Below, in pieces: positions 12,399 through 24,619 of a stretch of 64,000 bases of DNA. A program made the translations under genes and the position numbers. Position 1 is the stretch's first letter; each line of letters opens with the position of its first letter. Below the pieces are notes generated by a model that worked only from the letters and a program-made list of their open reading frames with translations, searched no databases and had not been told where the DNA came from. This stretch comes from Hybos culiciformis (Eukaryota; Arthropoda; Insecta; Diptera; Hybotidae): assembly GCA_964007475.1 (NCBI GenBank), contig OZ023274.1, positions 83,967,936 to 84,031,935 on the forward strand. Reading direction: 5' to 3'.

Positions 12399-12506
12399 AA
12401 AACCCCATCTTCGATAAATAAAATTTGGTACACATTATTACGACTTATGTCTAGGGCAGATGAAGCCTGGATTTACGAGGGATTTTTACTTATACTGCCA
12501 AAATAA
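12399..12506 (+). CDS. Candidate short ORF in a complexity island
   Basis: A 35-codon open frame has varied residues: KTPSSINKIWYTLLRL, then MSRADEAWIYEGFLLILPK from an ATG at 12447 to TAA at 12504-12506. GC content is visibly higher than in its surroundings. The reverse complement (GTGTACCAAATTTTATTTATCG and neighbours) has the flavour of a transposon 3' region, so this may be repeat-derived rather than a gene. No splice sites or promoter decide the matter. Confidence 0.2.
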   Translation, partial: KTPSSINKIWYTLLRLMSRADEAWIYEGFLLILPK

Positions 12507-14460
12507 TATAAATAAATATTATATTTTTTATTTAAAACACTGAAAATCAGCTTTAACAACTAGTGGATGATACTTTAGCAAAATTTGATGTTTATCATAG
12601 AAAAGACAATAGCTCGTACTTTTGATTTTGAATATTATGTGTTAGTATGATCATAAAAAAATTAACATTTCTCAAATGCAAGATTTTGATAACATACCTA
12701 CAGCCAGAATAATAATGCAGTCTTAATTATGATCTTTCTGTTACATTTTACATGTAACTTTTCGAATGTATATTATGCTTCTTGTTTTCCTCATTTTTTT
12801 TATAATATCAAACTTAAATAACATTCAATATTGAACATAAAATTATAACTGATCTATTTGTGTCAATTCTATATAAATTATCTCTAAAAAAGCCGTAGAG
12901 AAAAATTAAATATATATATATATGTAAAGGTTAGTGCAAGAAAGAAAATTACTCTGGAGGTAACTTGTATATTACCAATTAATTTAATAGGTCGGAAATA
13001 AGTCCTTCAATTTTTTTTTAATTCCAATTAACACAGTTAATCTCAATAATTATTATGTATATTATTATTTTTTTTTATTATTTCATTTCTAACAATATAT
13101 TGCTTTTGGCTTATATAACTTTTATAATAACAAGAATTAAAAATTAAAACTAATTAAATGTAATTTTGTTGGATTATAAAAATTGTTAATAATTGCTCTA
13201 AAGTTATAAAAATTAAAGTTTTATTTCAAGTTAAGTATTTCATAGAGATATCTTATATGTTTTGCAATACAATATTTTATGAGACTATAATAGGTAATAA
13301 TAATAATAATTGACTACATAATGTATAATGAGATTTTTCTTAACGACTATGTGATCATCGTTCTGTGGAAGCTCGCTCACTTTCTGTAAATTGAGTTAAT
13401 ATTCTAAAAGAATACTAATCCTTTATACTTTAATCTCTCAAATTTCCCAATTCCTATGAGTCGGAAAATTACCTAAATCCAATTTAAAACACAAATATTG
13501 GTTCTATATTGATTTAATAACGACGAATAAATAGTTTTTGAAATTTCAGTTTAATTCATGTAAAATTAAAAACATCAGCAGTTGACAGAATAAGGGCAGC
13601 TTATATAATTTGATTGATAATCTGTCAATTTTTAATTAGTGTCTATCTAACTAACAATTAAAAATTAAAACTCAATTATCATTAAAATCACAAAATATTT
13701 GGCCATGTAATCTGTTTATATCTAAGTTCATAAATTTGTTTATGTTCATCTCCTGGTTTTTTTGTTTTTTTTTTATTTTTGATGAGAAATATTTTTTTTT
13801 ATTTGCTTTATTTTTTTTTTATTGGTTTTCCATAACATTGAAATAAATAACAAATCAATTAAAATTTTTATTTAATAAAAATTATTAACGATTTACACTT
13901 CCCGTGTTAAATTCATAATAAAATATAGTTTTTCTCACGCCCACCCCAAAAAAATAATAATTTTCCCAAAACGTACAAAAATAATAAAATTAAATAAAAA
14001 CATGCAAATTTGTCTGGAAAAATTCTGTATAAAAAATAAAAAAAACAATGCACGGAAGTCGAACAATTTTATTCTATGTTGTATATTAAAAAAAAAAGAA
14101 GAAAATATCATAATCATTTTGCGTTTTCTTTTTATATAGGGGAAAAATATTTCAAGTTATATTATCATCACCAGCATATTGAAGAATATAGAAAAATCAA
14201 AGCAAACAAAAACAAATATTTATAATATTCTCACGCCAAAAACACCAGGTATCGAAAAAAAATTTGGCTTTTCCTCTTTTCATCAAATTCATTTCTTTTT
14301 TGTACCCAATATGAAAATGTGTCAAAAATAATAAATTTCACCAATAAAAAGTTTTTATTATTTTGGTTTAATAAATGTGTGTGTTTTTCAGGAAGATATG
14401 TTTGGAATAGTCAATTATGGTAGATTTTTTCTTAAAATTGTACACTCAAAAAAATATTAA

Positions 14461-14571
14461 CACGGAATTAAACTTTTACGAAAAAATTAAAGGAACCTTC
14501 CGTGAATATGAATAATTTCCGTAAAGTGTATAAAAAGTGAATCATGGAAGTCAATTGTTGAAATTTTCCGT
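14461..14571. repeat. Clustered TTCCGT/ACGGAA words with an inverted pair
   Basis: Within 110 bases the word TTCCGT or its complement occurs four times (near 14462, 14498, 14517 and 14566). The first two form a perfect 7-bp inverted pair, CACGGAA at 14461-14467 and TTCCGTG at 14498-14504. The cluster follows ACACTCAAAAAAAT (14442-14456), which resembles the A-rich terminus of the element at the window start. A degraded MITE end is the likeliest reading. Confidence 0.35.
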
Positions 14572-15287
14572 AGTTCTTATTTTGAATGCAGTATAATCAG
14601 AATTTATCGCTTTCCTTAATTTTATGCAAAATTTAAGGATTCATAGTCAATCGATATCAGTTTCAAATTAAAGTTTTGCAAACCCAGTTAACCAATTCTT
14701 AACTAATGATAATTTTGCTAAAAGACCATCTAACACTAACCTCATTATTTCATTAATCTTCACATAAATTTTTTTTTTTTTAAGTCTGTTTACATCTACA
14801 CCATTACATAATATTTTTGGTTATTAAGCTTCTAATATTTTTAGTTACTCTCACAACAGGTTCTGTAACGGACTCATGCTGTTGCAAATATTTTCTTTTA
14901 ACATAAAATACACATATTTCAGACTTATAAGAGATCAAAAAATCCATTAAATAATTATTCTTAATAGGTATAAGGTATAAAAAAAAAATGTATCAGTTTA
15001 ATTTCCGGAATCAATTCTTTCGCAACATAGATGATATGAAGTTATGATGCGTTATGCATATAAATCTAATTAAAGTTTACATGTATGCCTAGTAAAATAC
15101 AGACATAATTTTTTTTGTTTTTCTTGATTTACAAAAAATTTATAAAATGTTGTTTACTGAGTCTCATTAAGATCTAGGTTTATAACTATGAGACAAATAA
15201 ATTTTTCGAAAAATATCATTACTTTTAAAGTACGCCGCGGACATAAAACTGGGCAGCGTTTTTTCTTTTTAGCAATTTTCTCCATCT

Positions 15288-15487
15288 NNNNNNNNNNNNN
15301 NNNNNNNNNNNNNNNNNNNNNNNNNNNNNNNNNNNNNNNNNNNNNNNNNNNNNNNNNNNNNNNNNNNNNNNNNNNNNNNNNNNNNNNNNNNNNNNNNNNN
15401 NNNNNNNNNNNNNNNNNNNNNNNNNNNNNNNNNNNNNNNNNNNNNNNNNNNNNNNNNNNNNNNNNNNNNNNNNNNNNNNNNNNNNNN
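15288..15487. other. Assembly gap (200 N)
   Basis: Exactly 200 N, a conventional scaffold-gap length, so the true size is unknown. Open frames spanning it are artefacts. The left flank (15220-15287) has an unusually GC-rich phrase, GTACGCCGCGGACATAAAAC, suggesting that a repeat broke the assembly here. Confidence 0.98.
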
Positions 15488-17703
15488 AAATAAAAAAAAA
15501 AATTCATAAGCTTGAATGGAAAATTTATACAATGTGATAAATTTTCCGTGAAAAAATAAATTAATAATAATAATAAGATATTCATAATTTGATTAATATT
15601 TAAAGTTATCATGCCACCACAAATTGCAATAAATTATTAAAACGATGAACAAAATCAAAGTAAATTTATTAAACGATTTATTATTATTTTTATTTTCAAT
15701 ATATAAGTAATTTTTTTTTTTTTTCGGATTGATGAATTCGAACTCTATGTAGGTACTATTACATATAATGGATTGAAATAAGTTAAATATAAAAATTAAA
15801 AAAAAAAAAGAATAAATTATTCATTCCTTTTCCCCTTTTTTTTTAATATTATTTTCACATTGATTTAATAAGTATTATAATATAATGAAGTTTAGTAAAT
15901 ACTTAAGTTAGGTTTATTATTATTCACATAGTAATAATAAAAAAAATGTTCTATTTAAAAACTTATTATACTTTATTATACTTTACATTAGGGTGATGTT
16001 TGCATTATTTTGTTTGCTTAAGGTAAATGCAGAGATAATTTTTAAGCGCAAAAATTTTAGTTCGAGTTTTTGAGAGCTAATCTTCGAATTTAATTTTCTT
16101 TCTTAATATCCGGATATAAACTTCTTTGTACAAAATTAAGATAAATTATTAAACTATAACTTTGTAGTGTAATAGTGATATACTCGGCTATCAATACTGT
16201 CAACAAGTGTAGAAAGTTGTGCTAATTTTAACCTTTCATAAAATTATCATATAATTTAAGATCTTCAATCCGTACAACCGCAGCTTTAATTTTAATTTTA
16301 TCTCCAGCATTACTTGAATTATGGTTATCAATGTTCTTGCCCCCTATTAATATCTTAAATTTAATTTAAACAATTTTTTGATAATTCACCCTTATCTACA
16401 TGAATTATTATGTTTTTGTGAATTTTTTTTATTGATAAATAATGCACTTGAAATTTGTTTTCTAGAATTTATTTAATTTTTTTTTTTTTTTTGATTCATA
16501 AAATAAATAAAAGAAAATAATAAAAAAAAAAATTTCATTTGCAAATAGAAAGTGGGTCATCTTTTTTTCAAAACTTTTTTTCTACATAAAATGAAAGTAA
16601 AAATAAGTTATTTTTATTGTCACTCAATATGGTGAAGACTGTATACCTAAGAGGCATGATTTTACATTATATACATACAAAAATATTATATATTTTATAT
16701 TTATAACTATTTAAATAAAATTTTTGATAATAAGCAAAAATTTATTGTTAAAAATATTATTCAAAATAGTATTTTTTTTTGATTTTTTTGTGTTCCAATT
16801 CTCAAAGAAAATAAATAATATAAATATTTCATAAAATATATTAATGATTTTATCTCACGGTAATCAGAAATATTATATTTATGAAATAAAAAAAAAAAAA
16901 AGGAAAAATATTTTAAGTGAAAAATTTTCTTTTGAATATTGACAGTTTTTTTCTAGATATTTATTTCATAAGAATAAATCAAATATAATTTAAAAAAAAT
17001 CAAAATAAAGTATGTGGTAGGTTTCTTCAGATTTAAAGCTTTTACGTCAAAAAAAATAGTTCAAGGAAAATTTAGCATTTGAACTAGACTATTATTCTTT
17101 ATATAAATATATGCAAAATATATGCAAAAGAAAATATTTTAAAATATTATTTTAAAATATTATTTTGAAATGAAAAATACTCTCAAAAAATATTTTAAAA
17201 TAAGTAGGGTTGGTAGTTGATACTATTCGTTATAGATATAGAATAATAGAATATAATCCTGCGATATAATAATATCTACATTATTATAATGAAATTGAAA
17301 TTCTATATTAACAAAAATAATTATTTTTTATTTTTCTGACACTTAAATATATTTTTTTTTTTGTATATTTTATGTTGAATTGAAAATTGAAATCTAAATA
17401 AATCTTTGATAAATTTTTCAGTTGCTTATGCAGGAAAAAAAAACAAAACCATGAATACAATTCTAAATAAACTTAAAAAATACAAAAATATTAAATTATA
17501 TTTTTAATATAAGAAAATGAAATACTTTATATAATATATATATATTTTTTTTTTTATGTTTTCTTTATACCAATTTTAATATCATGAAGCAATATCATGT
17601 AAGACCAGAAATAAAAGGCAATCTAAGGGAATATAGCGTGTGTAGATACATTAAATACTAAATTATTCTTTTGAATTCCAGACCTAAAGTTATCCTAAAA
17701 AAT

Positions 17704-17730
17704 TAATAATAATAATAATAATAATAATAA
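17704..17730. repeat. (TAA)9 microsatellite
   Basis: Nine uninterrupted TAA units. Confidence 0.95.
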
Positions 17731-18707
17731 CAATAATGATTTGGACTTTTTTCATTTTCATGCAAATTTACTTTTTTTTTCATCATTTTCAATTTTATTT
17801 AAAAAAAAATTTTTTTTTTCTTTTTTCAATTTACTTTCGTGCAGAATTGTTAAGTTACAAAAAAACGTTACAATGGAAATATCTCAAAGATATTTTCTAT
17901 ACATCTACATATTATATTGAAAAGTTAAATGAAAAATACAAAAAAAAAAAATTATTATATTGACAAAATAATGAATTATAAACACTGCTATTTCCGATTG
18001 ACTATATATAAATTATATTATGTATTTTATATACAAAAAAATAATTATGTATGCAAAAAATAAAATGTCATGCAAAAAATTGAAATTTAAATCGATTCAC
18101 AAAATAAGCAGAAAAAAAAAAAACAAATAAATGTATAATAATAATATTAAATGTATTAAAAAAAAAAAACTTTCACTTTAGATCAACCCAAATAAAAGCA
18201 TAAGACAAAAACTTTCTTTTGTTTACTCTTTTGACTTATTGTCTCACTATGTCAATGTTTATATATTATAAATTAATTAAAAATCGATTTAAGAAGTGTT
18301 AAAAAGTGACATTTTATTTGGTTTTTTTATTTTCAGCTACATAAGTCGTATTAAATGTTTGTATCAAATTTTCTCAATGATAAATTTAGTTAAATTTTTT
18401 TTTTTTTTTTTACCTAACAATCTTATTATGAATAAAAAAAACTTCAATGACTTTAAATTGTGTTTCCAGGAAAAAAAAACATTGACGACAAAAAAAAACA
18501 AAATTCAATCAGCTGGAAATTTTTATTATAACCACAAGTTACATATCAAAATTTTATGTCAGTAGTTATTTTCAATGATATACATTATAAATAAAAATTT
18601 GGAAACGTTAAAAACTTCAATATTAAATAAAAAAAAAATCTCAGTTAATAGCAATAAGTTTTTGATTTGGGTCGAAAAATAAAATACTTCTTCAGCTGAC
18701 AAGACTT

Positions 18708-18752
18708 CAGATACATTTTGTTATCAAGACGACAGATACATTTTGTTATCAA
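18708..18752. repeat. 25-bp tandem repeat, 1.8 copies
   Basis: CAGATACATTTTGTTATCAA occurs at 18708-18727 and again, identically, at 18733-18752, separated by GACGA. The exact identity implies a recent duplication. Confidence 0.9.
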
Positions 18753-20250
18753 ATTAAAGAAAAATTCTCTATTTTAGAACTCACATATCACTTTCGATAC
18801 AATTCAAAGCCTTAATTTATCGTACAACGCACTGTTAAAAAATTTACCTTGTTTATTAGTAATTTTCAATAGTAAAATTTATGTCAACAAATCATTAAAA
18901 AAAATTAACAACTTTTACTTTCAAATTTTGAATTTTAAATTAGGCATGACAAAAAAAAATTTTAAAATAAGAAAAAAAATGTTTATTTTAAAATTCATAA
19001 CGTGTTAATTATTCACGACGAAATTTCTCTTGATCGAACAAAAAATCTTTTAAATAAAATTAAGTATAAAAAATAAATGAACAGAATGAAATTCGCTTTA
19101 AGCTTAATTTAGATTTATTTATACACTTTGGTCAAACTGAAAATTAACATTTTAAGTAAATTTTGCCATTTTTGTGGTTTCTTTTCTTTAATTAAATATA
19201 AAGCGTATTACTCATATAATTTTTTGAGAATTATTTTATTAATATACTTTATAGAGTTGCCTATATACTTAAGATTAAATTGTTTCAAAAACTCCTACTT
19301 AAAATTATGTAAAAAAAAAATTCCAAGCTTTTAGATTATAATTTTTTATTTTCAATAAAAGGGAAAGTTTTTTTTTTTAGATGGTAGAAATTAAATTAGA
19401 ATAAAATAATTGTATGGATTGAACGATATTTGCATTATTGTCGTCTTCTAACAAAGACTTGTCACATCAGCGAACATATTTATTATAAACTTTAATTTCC
19501 ATAAAGAAGCGCAAAAATCCATATATGATCAGATAGAATTTAAGAAGTAACTCACTAATTTAATAAAAAGGGAAAAAAATTTTCAATTTCTTAGAAATCA
19601 AAGGTACAAGCACCTTAAACTTAAAACAAAACATAAAAAAATTTAAAAATTTTAAATAAACAAATTATAAGTTTTTTATGACCCAAATTATCTTTATAAC
19701 GCGTATAGTCAGCATACAGTCAATTTGAAGGCCATAGCCACTTAATTCAATTCGCCTCACACAAGATAATTATAATTTTAAGTTATAATTTTTTTTTAAT
19801 TTTTTTCATGACAAAAATCTCTGTTAATAGGTACCTTTTTTTCATAAAATATATATAAAAATTTAACACCAAAATTTGTTTATTTTACGGAGGCAAAAAA
19901 AAAAAACAATTTTTTATTTTTTATCTCATCGAAACTAAAATCAAGCGAAAATAATTACATGTTATTTGATCTTATTAAATATATTTTTTAATATAACGGT
20001 ATAATTAAAATTTATTGACACCAGATGTTAAATAGGTAGAAAATTTTTATATACTTAATGGAAATATTTTAGAAAAATATTTTAACTGCATTATATAGAT
20101 ATTATCAGAAAATTAAATCTAGGTAATTGAATTTTTTTAATGGTGTTATATACTTTTTGAGCGAAAAAATATGTATATTTTGAACACTAAGAAATGATTA
20201 AGTATTGAATAAAAAATATTTCTAATTAGAGAACCTTTAACATATATTTT

Positions 20251-20326
20251 TATTTTAGGGTAAACAATTTTGTGCTTTGTATTATAAAAATATAATACAA
20301 AGCACAAAATTGTTTGCCCTAAAATA
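20251..20326 (+). ncRNA. Long near-perfect hairpin, 36-bp stem with 4-nt loop
   Basis: The left arm 20251-20286 and right arm 20291-20326 are reverse complements at 35 of 36 positions, with a loop of AAAA (20287-20290). The only non-Watson-Crick pair, T20261 with G20316, would be a U-G wobble if the plus strand is transcribed but an A-C mismatch in a minus-strand RNA. A plus-strand hairpin would therefore be fully paired. The arms end abruptly on both sides. Possible readings are a young fold-back element, a microRNA or siRNA-type hairpin precursor, or a local inverted duplication (including a sequencing or assembly artefact). It begins one base from a minus-strand donor-like site (GTGAGT, 20334-20329). 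Confidence 0.75.
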
Positions 20327-20334
20327 GAACTCAC

Positions 20335-20460
20335 CAACTGCATTTATAACAGAATCAGCCCAATAATTTGCCGTTTCAAAACTAAAAAGTACATATATTT
20401 TTAATTCAGACAAATAAATAAATGTGATCAGTCCATAAAACAGTAATGGCGACAACAGTG
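20335..20460 (-). CDS. Candidate internal exon with a membrane segment (unrecognised)
   Basis: On the minus strand a 126-bp segment lies between an acceptor-like TATAATCATAG and an excellent donor (GTTG followed by GTGAGTT). It is open in the frame with two bases completing the first codon and ends with one base, so both flanking introns would be phase 1. The peptide starts LLSPLLFYGLITFIYLSELK, a likely membrane helix, and continues with FETANYWADSVINAV, which is more varied than random frames here. The frame also stays open beyond the donor into the hairpin. I do not recognise the family. A 51-bp minus-strand candidate at 57297-57347 is also phase 1/1 and hydrophobic. Confidence 0.3.
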
Positions 20461-20762
20461 CTATGATTATAATCAAAATTATCTAATTTAAAATTATGGT
20501 ATTGGCATAAAAGAATCCTTTATTTTTCAAAAAATATTGTACCTATAATAAATTTTATTTAACTTAAAAGTGGGAAGTTCTTGACTATTATATTTTCAAT
20601 ATAATTTATTCAAAAATAATGGGTACATTTTTCTTCTTTAATTTTTTTATATAAAATTTAAAATTAGAGTTATGTACTTTTTGTTATTTAAGGTTTTTAA
20701 ATTGAATAGAACATTGAAACGAATAATATAATAATAAATGTATATCAATTACAAATTAATAT

Positions 20763-20945
20763 TTATATTTTCGAACCACAAAATAAAATTAGATCTATTA
20801 AACTATTAGCATAGATTTCCATATTTAGGCTATAAAACCACGTATTATTATGTTTTCCATCATCAGCCCACAAGAAAATTTGGTTATAAAATAAAATACA
20901 AAAAACTGGAGCGTATATTTCTATGTTTTCAAAAAAAAAATACAT
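20763..20945 (-). CDS. Small ORF, 60 codons (unrecognised)
   Basis: The frame starts with a true ATG (complement of 20943-20945) and ends at TAA. Residues are mixed, with several W, C and D residues (IFLWADDGKHNNTWFYSLNM), then a hydrophobic C-terminal part (SLIDLILFCG). It lies upstream of the candidate exon at 20335-20460 on the same strand, but no consensus donor inside it would join the two. It could be a short gene, part of a degraded one, or chance. Confidence 0.2.
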   Translation of the reverse strand: MYFFFENIEIYAPVFCILFYNQIFLWADDGKHNNTWFYSLNMEIYANSLIDLILFCGSKI

Positions 20946-21870
20946 ATCTACTTATAAATATAAAGTTACAGTTATATAAGTAATGGTTAATTAAATTTTT
21001 TTTTTTTAAATTTACATATTAATTAATTTTACATGATAAAAGAGTTCAATCTATTATAAAATAAATTTTAATTCCAAAATTTTTTCTAACATACTGTATT
21101 TTTTAAAGTCAGAAGCAGAATATGTTCATTGTGTCATCTTGCGTGAACGAAGCCATAATGTTATAAGTCAGTATGAAAATGGTACTTCTGGCGGGGGATT
21201 ATAAATTTTTGGGAAATCTTAGAATTGTTCATAAATTCTAAATATTCTTAAAAACAAAATACAATAAATAATTTAAAATACGACTTGAGTGAGAAAATTT
21301 GGGAATCATCTTGTGTTTCTTACATTTGTAATATATAGTATATAAAGACATTATGTAAATGTCCAATAAAGATATTTATTATCAATGTATAACAAAAAAT
21401 ATAATTCAAGGCTCTCCTAAATATTTTTTTTTTAGAACAAAACACAAGTACACAAGTACACAATTAATCTATATCGAATTGCAGTGAAGTCATGTTGTAA
21501 AATGTATTTAGGTGTCAGATGCAAAGATAAAAAAAATATTTAAATTAATTTTTTGAAATAATTGTAAAGAAACTTGTTACATAATTACTTTGTTAAAATA
21601 ATATTAAATCGTATTGAAAACTTCATGCAGATTTTTTTTTTCCAATTTTCAAATTAAAGTGCCGACTGCCGATATCCTCTTTTCATAAAAATAAGTACTT
21701 AAGAAAAAAAAAATTTAATTTTATGTATTTTATATGTATATTGCAAAATTAACTATATAAATAAATAAAGTCATAAAAATTTTGAAATCTTTCTAATAAT
21801 TCCATTATAACTAAAATACAATATATGCGATGACCAGCAAATCCGGATTTTTACATTCTTACTTACTTAC

Positions 21871-21903
21871 GCATATATTATTTGAACTGGTTTACGCATT
21901 TTT
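21871..21903 (-). CDS. Candidate 33-bp micro-exon, possibly a start exon
   Basis: On the minus strand, ATAGATTTAG precedes 33 bases that end at a donor with a repeated GTAAGTAAGTAAG. The only open frame contains an ATG in AAAAATGC context and reads MRKPVQIIY, ending in phase 2. It could be a first coding exon or an internal micro-exon. The composition-driven chance of such arrangements is high. Confidence 0.15.
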
Positions 21904-23247
21904 CTAAATCTATAAACTAAGTGTAATTAATAATTATGTTTCAAAAAAAAAATAAAAAAATTATGAGATAAATAAGTGGGTACAAATTTTTACCATTTAA
22001 TCACAGTTTTTTTTTAAGTTTTTTTTTTTTCCTCTTTTAAAGAAAACTAAATGTGTAAAAAATAATGCAAGTTAACAAAAATTGAGGTTATTAACAACAA
22101 GGTCGTCTGTATTTTTATTTTTATCTATTTTTTTTTTTTTTAGGTTTACACTAACTTGTACAAGAAATTTTTTCTTGTATTCATTTATTTAGTGCATGTA
22201 AATTTGAAATTTGAAAATTTATTTTATTATTTTTGAATTATAATCTATATTTTTATCAACAAATAACTAACTATATATGTACAAGTTTTTATAGTATAAC
22301 TAGGAGGTTTATAGCTTAATTTAGTTTTAAGGTACTTTTATGTGCTATATGGATATTATACAATTTTTTTAACTTATAAGAAACAATGTTGTTAACATTT
22401 AAGGATTCAATGGATAATAATTCTGTGGAATTTAACTATACAGATTAGGTTGATTTAAAGTAAAGACAATTCTTCGAAAAAAATTGTTACTGTATTGTTC
22501 ATATGCAATTAGCGAAAATTCATCTCTTGGATCAATAAAGGTTCATAGCCGAACGTTAGCTTTCATTAAGTTCAAATTTACAAATCAAAAGAATAATTGG
22601 GGAATCTCTAAAAAATGCATTATTGGGTCCAAAAAGACGATTCACGCAAGAAAAAGTTAATATTAATTATTAAAACAGAAGACAAATTTGTCTCCTGGTA
22701 GTTGGATATTCTTGAAAAAAGCAATAGTTATTTATCCAAATTAACAATGTTTTACCTGGCTCTGTTTCTAAAATTGTGTTTTTTTTTTTATTAATGCATG
22801 CATGAGTTTTTCTTTTTATTTCTCTTATCATTTTAAATTTATAATAATTTATATACATACATTCACACATTAAATATTTGTAATGAATGTATTTTCAAAA
22901 TATATGTAATTTATAAAAAGAAATTTTTTATTTTTTGTTAGATTTCATTTTTTTATAATATACTATTTTTATTGGCATAATAGACAATAATAAGAAAGCA
23001 GAACATTATAAAAACAGAAAAATTAAAAAAAGAAAAATAAAAGGAAAAGTTGTTTTTATTTCTCATCAGACATAATATTATTTAGATTAATTTAAAATAT
23101 GAAACTGTGTGTTACTACATTGATAGTATATATAATATAGTGTACTCTATGCATAGTACATTTTCCTGTTAATTTAAGTAATTTTTTTATTCCGGAGATA
23201 TTATTAGAGATATTATTATTATTCCTTTCTTCCTCGCAGAAATTTTC

Positions 23248-23279
23248 TTAAGTATGCGGATTTATTTAAGTATGCGGAT
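23248..23279. repeat. 18-bp tandem repeat
   Basis: TTAAGTATGCGGAT occurs at 23248-23261 and 23266-23279, a period of 18. Just upstream, GAGATATTATTA is doubled near 23196-23220. Confidence 0.85.
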
Positions 23280-23549
23280 ATTTATATTAAAGAAATTAGA
23301 CTACGTACGGCAATATTTACAAACTCTTCTTTGTGGTGAAGCAAATTATTTGATATACGTACATTTTATTAATTGAAACTTGTGTATATTAATATTCTCA
23401 AATTCGAAGATTATTATTCATTTAACTCTTTTTTTTTTATTTATAATACAAATAATTTGTAATTTAAAGCTGAATTTCTGTATCATACATACTTGTATTT
23501 CTATAAAATTAAATTAAAAAACAAACGTTATACAACCTTTTTTTTTAAA

Positions 23550-23573
23550 CTTCAGTTTAAGCTTCAGTTTATA
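23550..23573. repeat. 12-bp tandem repeat
   Basis: CTTCAGTTTAAG is followed directly by CTTCAGTTTATA. In the plus-strand frame at 23493-23699 this gives a doubled LQFK-like phrase. Confidence 0.8.
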
Positions 23574-24599
23574 AAATCATTTTCTTTTGTATTTCATCAA
23601 AATATTGTATATAAAATATACGCAAATTTACATCAAAGTTTCTCTTCAAATTCTCCATGGCAAATTATATTCAGGGACGAAAAAGTTTTCCATAAATAAT
23701 AATGATAATAATAACAAAAACATACAATCGACCTATAAATAGGATTTTCTTTGAATTTATTCTCTGCAGCTAATTTCTAGTTGGTTCAGCCCACCTATGG
23801 TATAGAAAATCATTAAAATCAATGAACATAACAAATTGTAATCCATATATATACACAAAAATATATGTATATATTTCCAAAATAATATAAATAAATTTCG
23901 TGCTGATTAAAAACAGAAGAAAAATAATAAAAAAAAATTTTTTCCTATAATTCACGATAATAAAAAAAAAAACCAAAACCAGATTTTTTTTTATTAAATT
24001 TAAGAATTAGGTATTCAAAGATTTTATTTGATAACCTGAAGCAATAATATCTCCATAAAATTTAAAATAATTTAAAAGGTTTTTATGTGATTATAATCGA
24101 TTTAACTTTTGTATTTAATATAGAAATTCATCATAATTTTTATCAAAAATTTTATTCAGTTCATTAGAAAGCTGTGTAAGCACGATTTCGAATGCATAAT
24201 GCAAAAAAAAAAAAAAAACACTGAAAATAAAAACATATAAAATTTATTTTTTACATAAAATTTATCATTCAACATTTTTGATAAAAGCTATGCTCTTTTA
24301 TGCTTTTTTTTTTTTTTTAATTAAATTAAATTTAAAACTACATTATTATCTTTGTTATAACAATCATAATAATAAAATATCTGGCTGCTGATGTGAATAT
24401 ATGAAAATAGTTTGAAAAAAAAAAAATGTTTTTCTATTAAATAATAAAAAAAAAAAAAAAATAATTATAATAATAAAACTTCAGAAATAATAACAATAAT
24501 AATAATAATGAATGATAATAAGAGATTTTAATTTGTTTACATAAAACATGGGGATTATTTTACCAAGGTTGCAATTGTATCTAATGGTATGCCTTGCAG

Positions 24600-24619
24600 T
24601 TTTTTTTTTTTTTTTTTTT
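24600..24619. repeat. T20 homopolymer
   Basis: Twenty consecutive T, the longest single-base run noticed in the window. Confidence 0.9.

Larger units (their letters stand above)
11113..15287. other. AT-rich noncoding stretch with small islands
   Basis: Mostly low-complexity DNA. The islands listed separately are at 11971-12140, 12399-12506 and 14461-14571. A possible 28-bp plus-strand exon (14392-14419, peptide EDMFGIVNY) follows a good acceptor (GTGTGTTTTTCAG) but has a weak GTAGAT donor. A minus-strand frame at 13935-14117 is compositionally simple. Confidence 0.45.
15488..20250. other. AT-rich noncoding stretch
   Basis: Long T runs, AAT repeats, a doubled TATATGCAAAA near 17107 and doubled AAAATATTATTTT blocks near 17140. 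A plus-strand frame at 18296-18565 (89 codons, non-ATG start) crosses a poly-T run and is probably chance. One stretch of it (SYISRIKCLYQIFSMINLVK) follows a good acceptor (TTTTATTTTCAG). Nothing else is recognised. Confidence 0.45.

Noticed and set aside
15154..15612. Long open frames on both strands across 15154-15612
   Set aside because: They consist mostly of the 200-N gap read as X, so they are artefacts.
18296..18565. 89-codon plus-strand open frame
   Set aside because: Crosses poly-T and poly-A runs and has a non-ATG start. The residue mix is what random AT-rich DNA gives.
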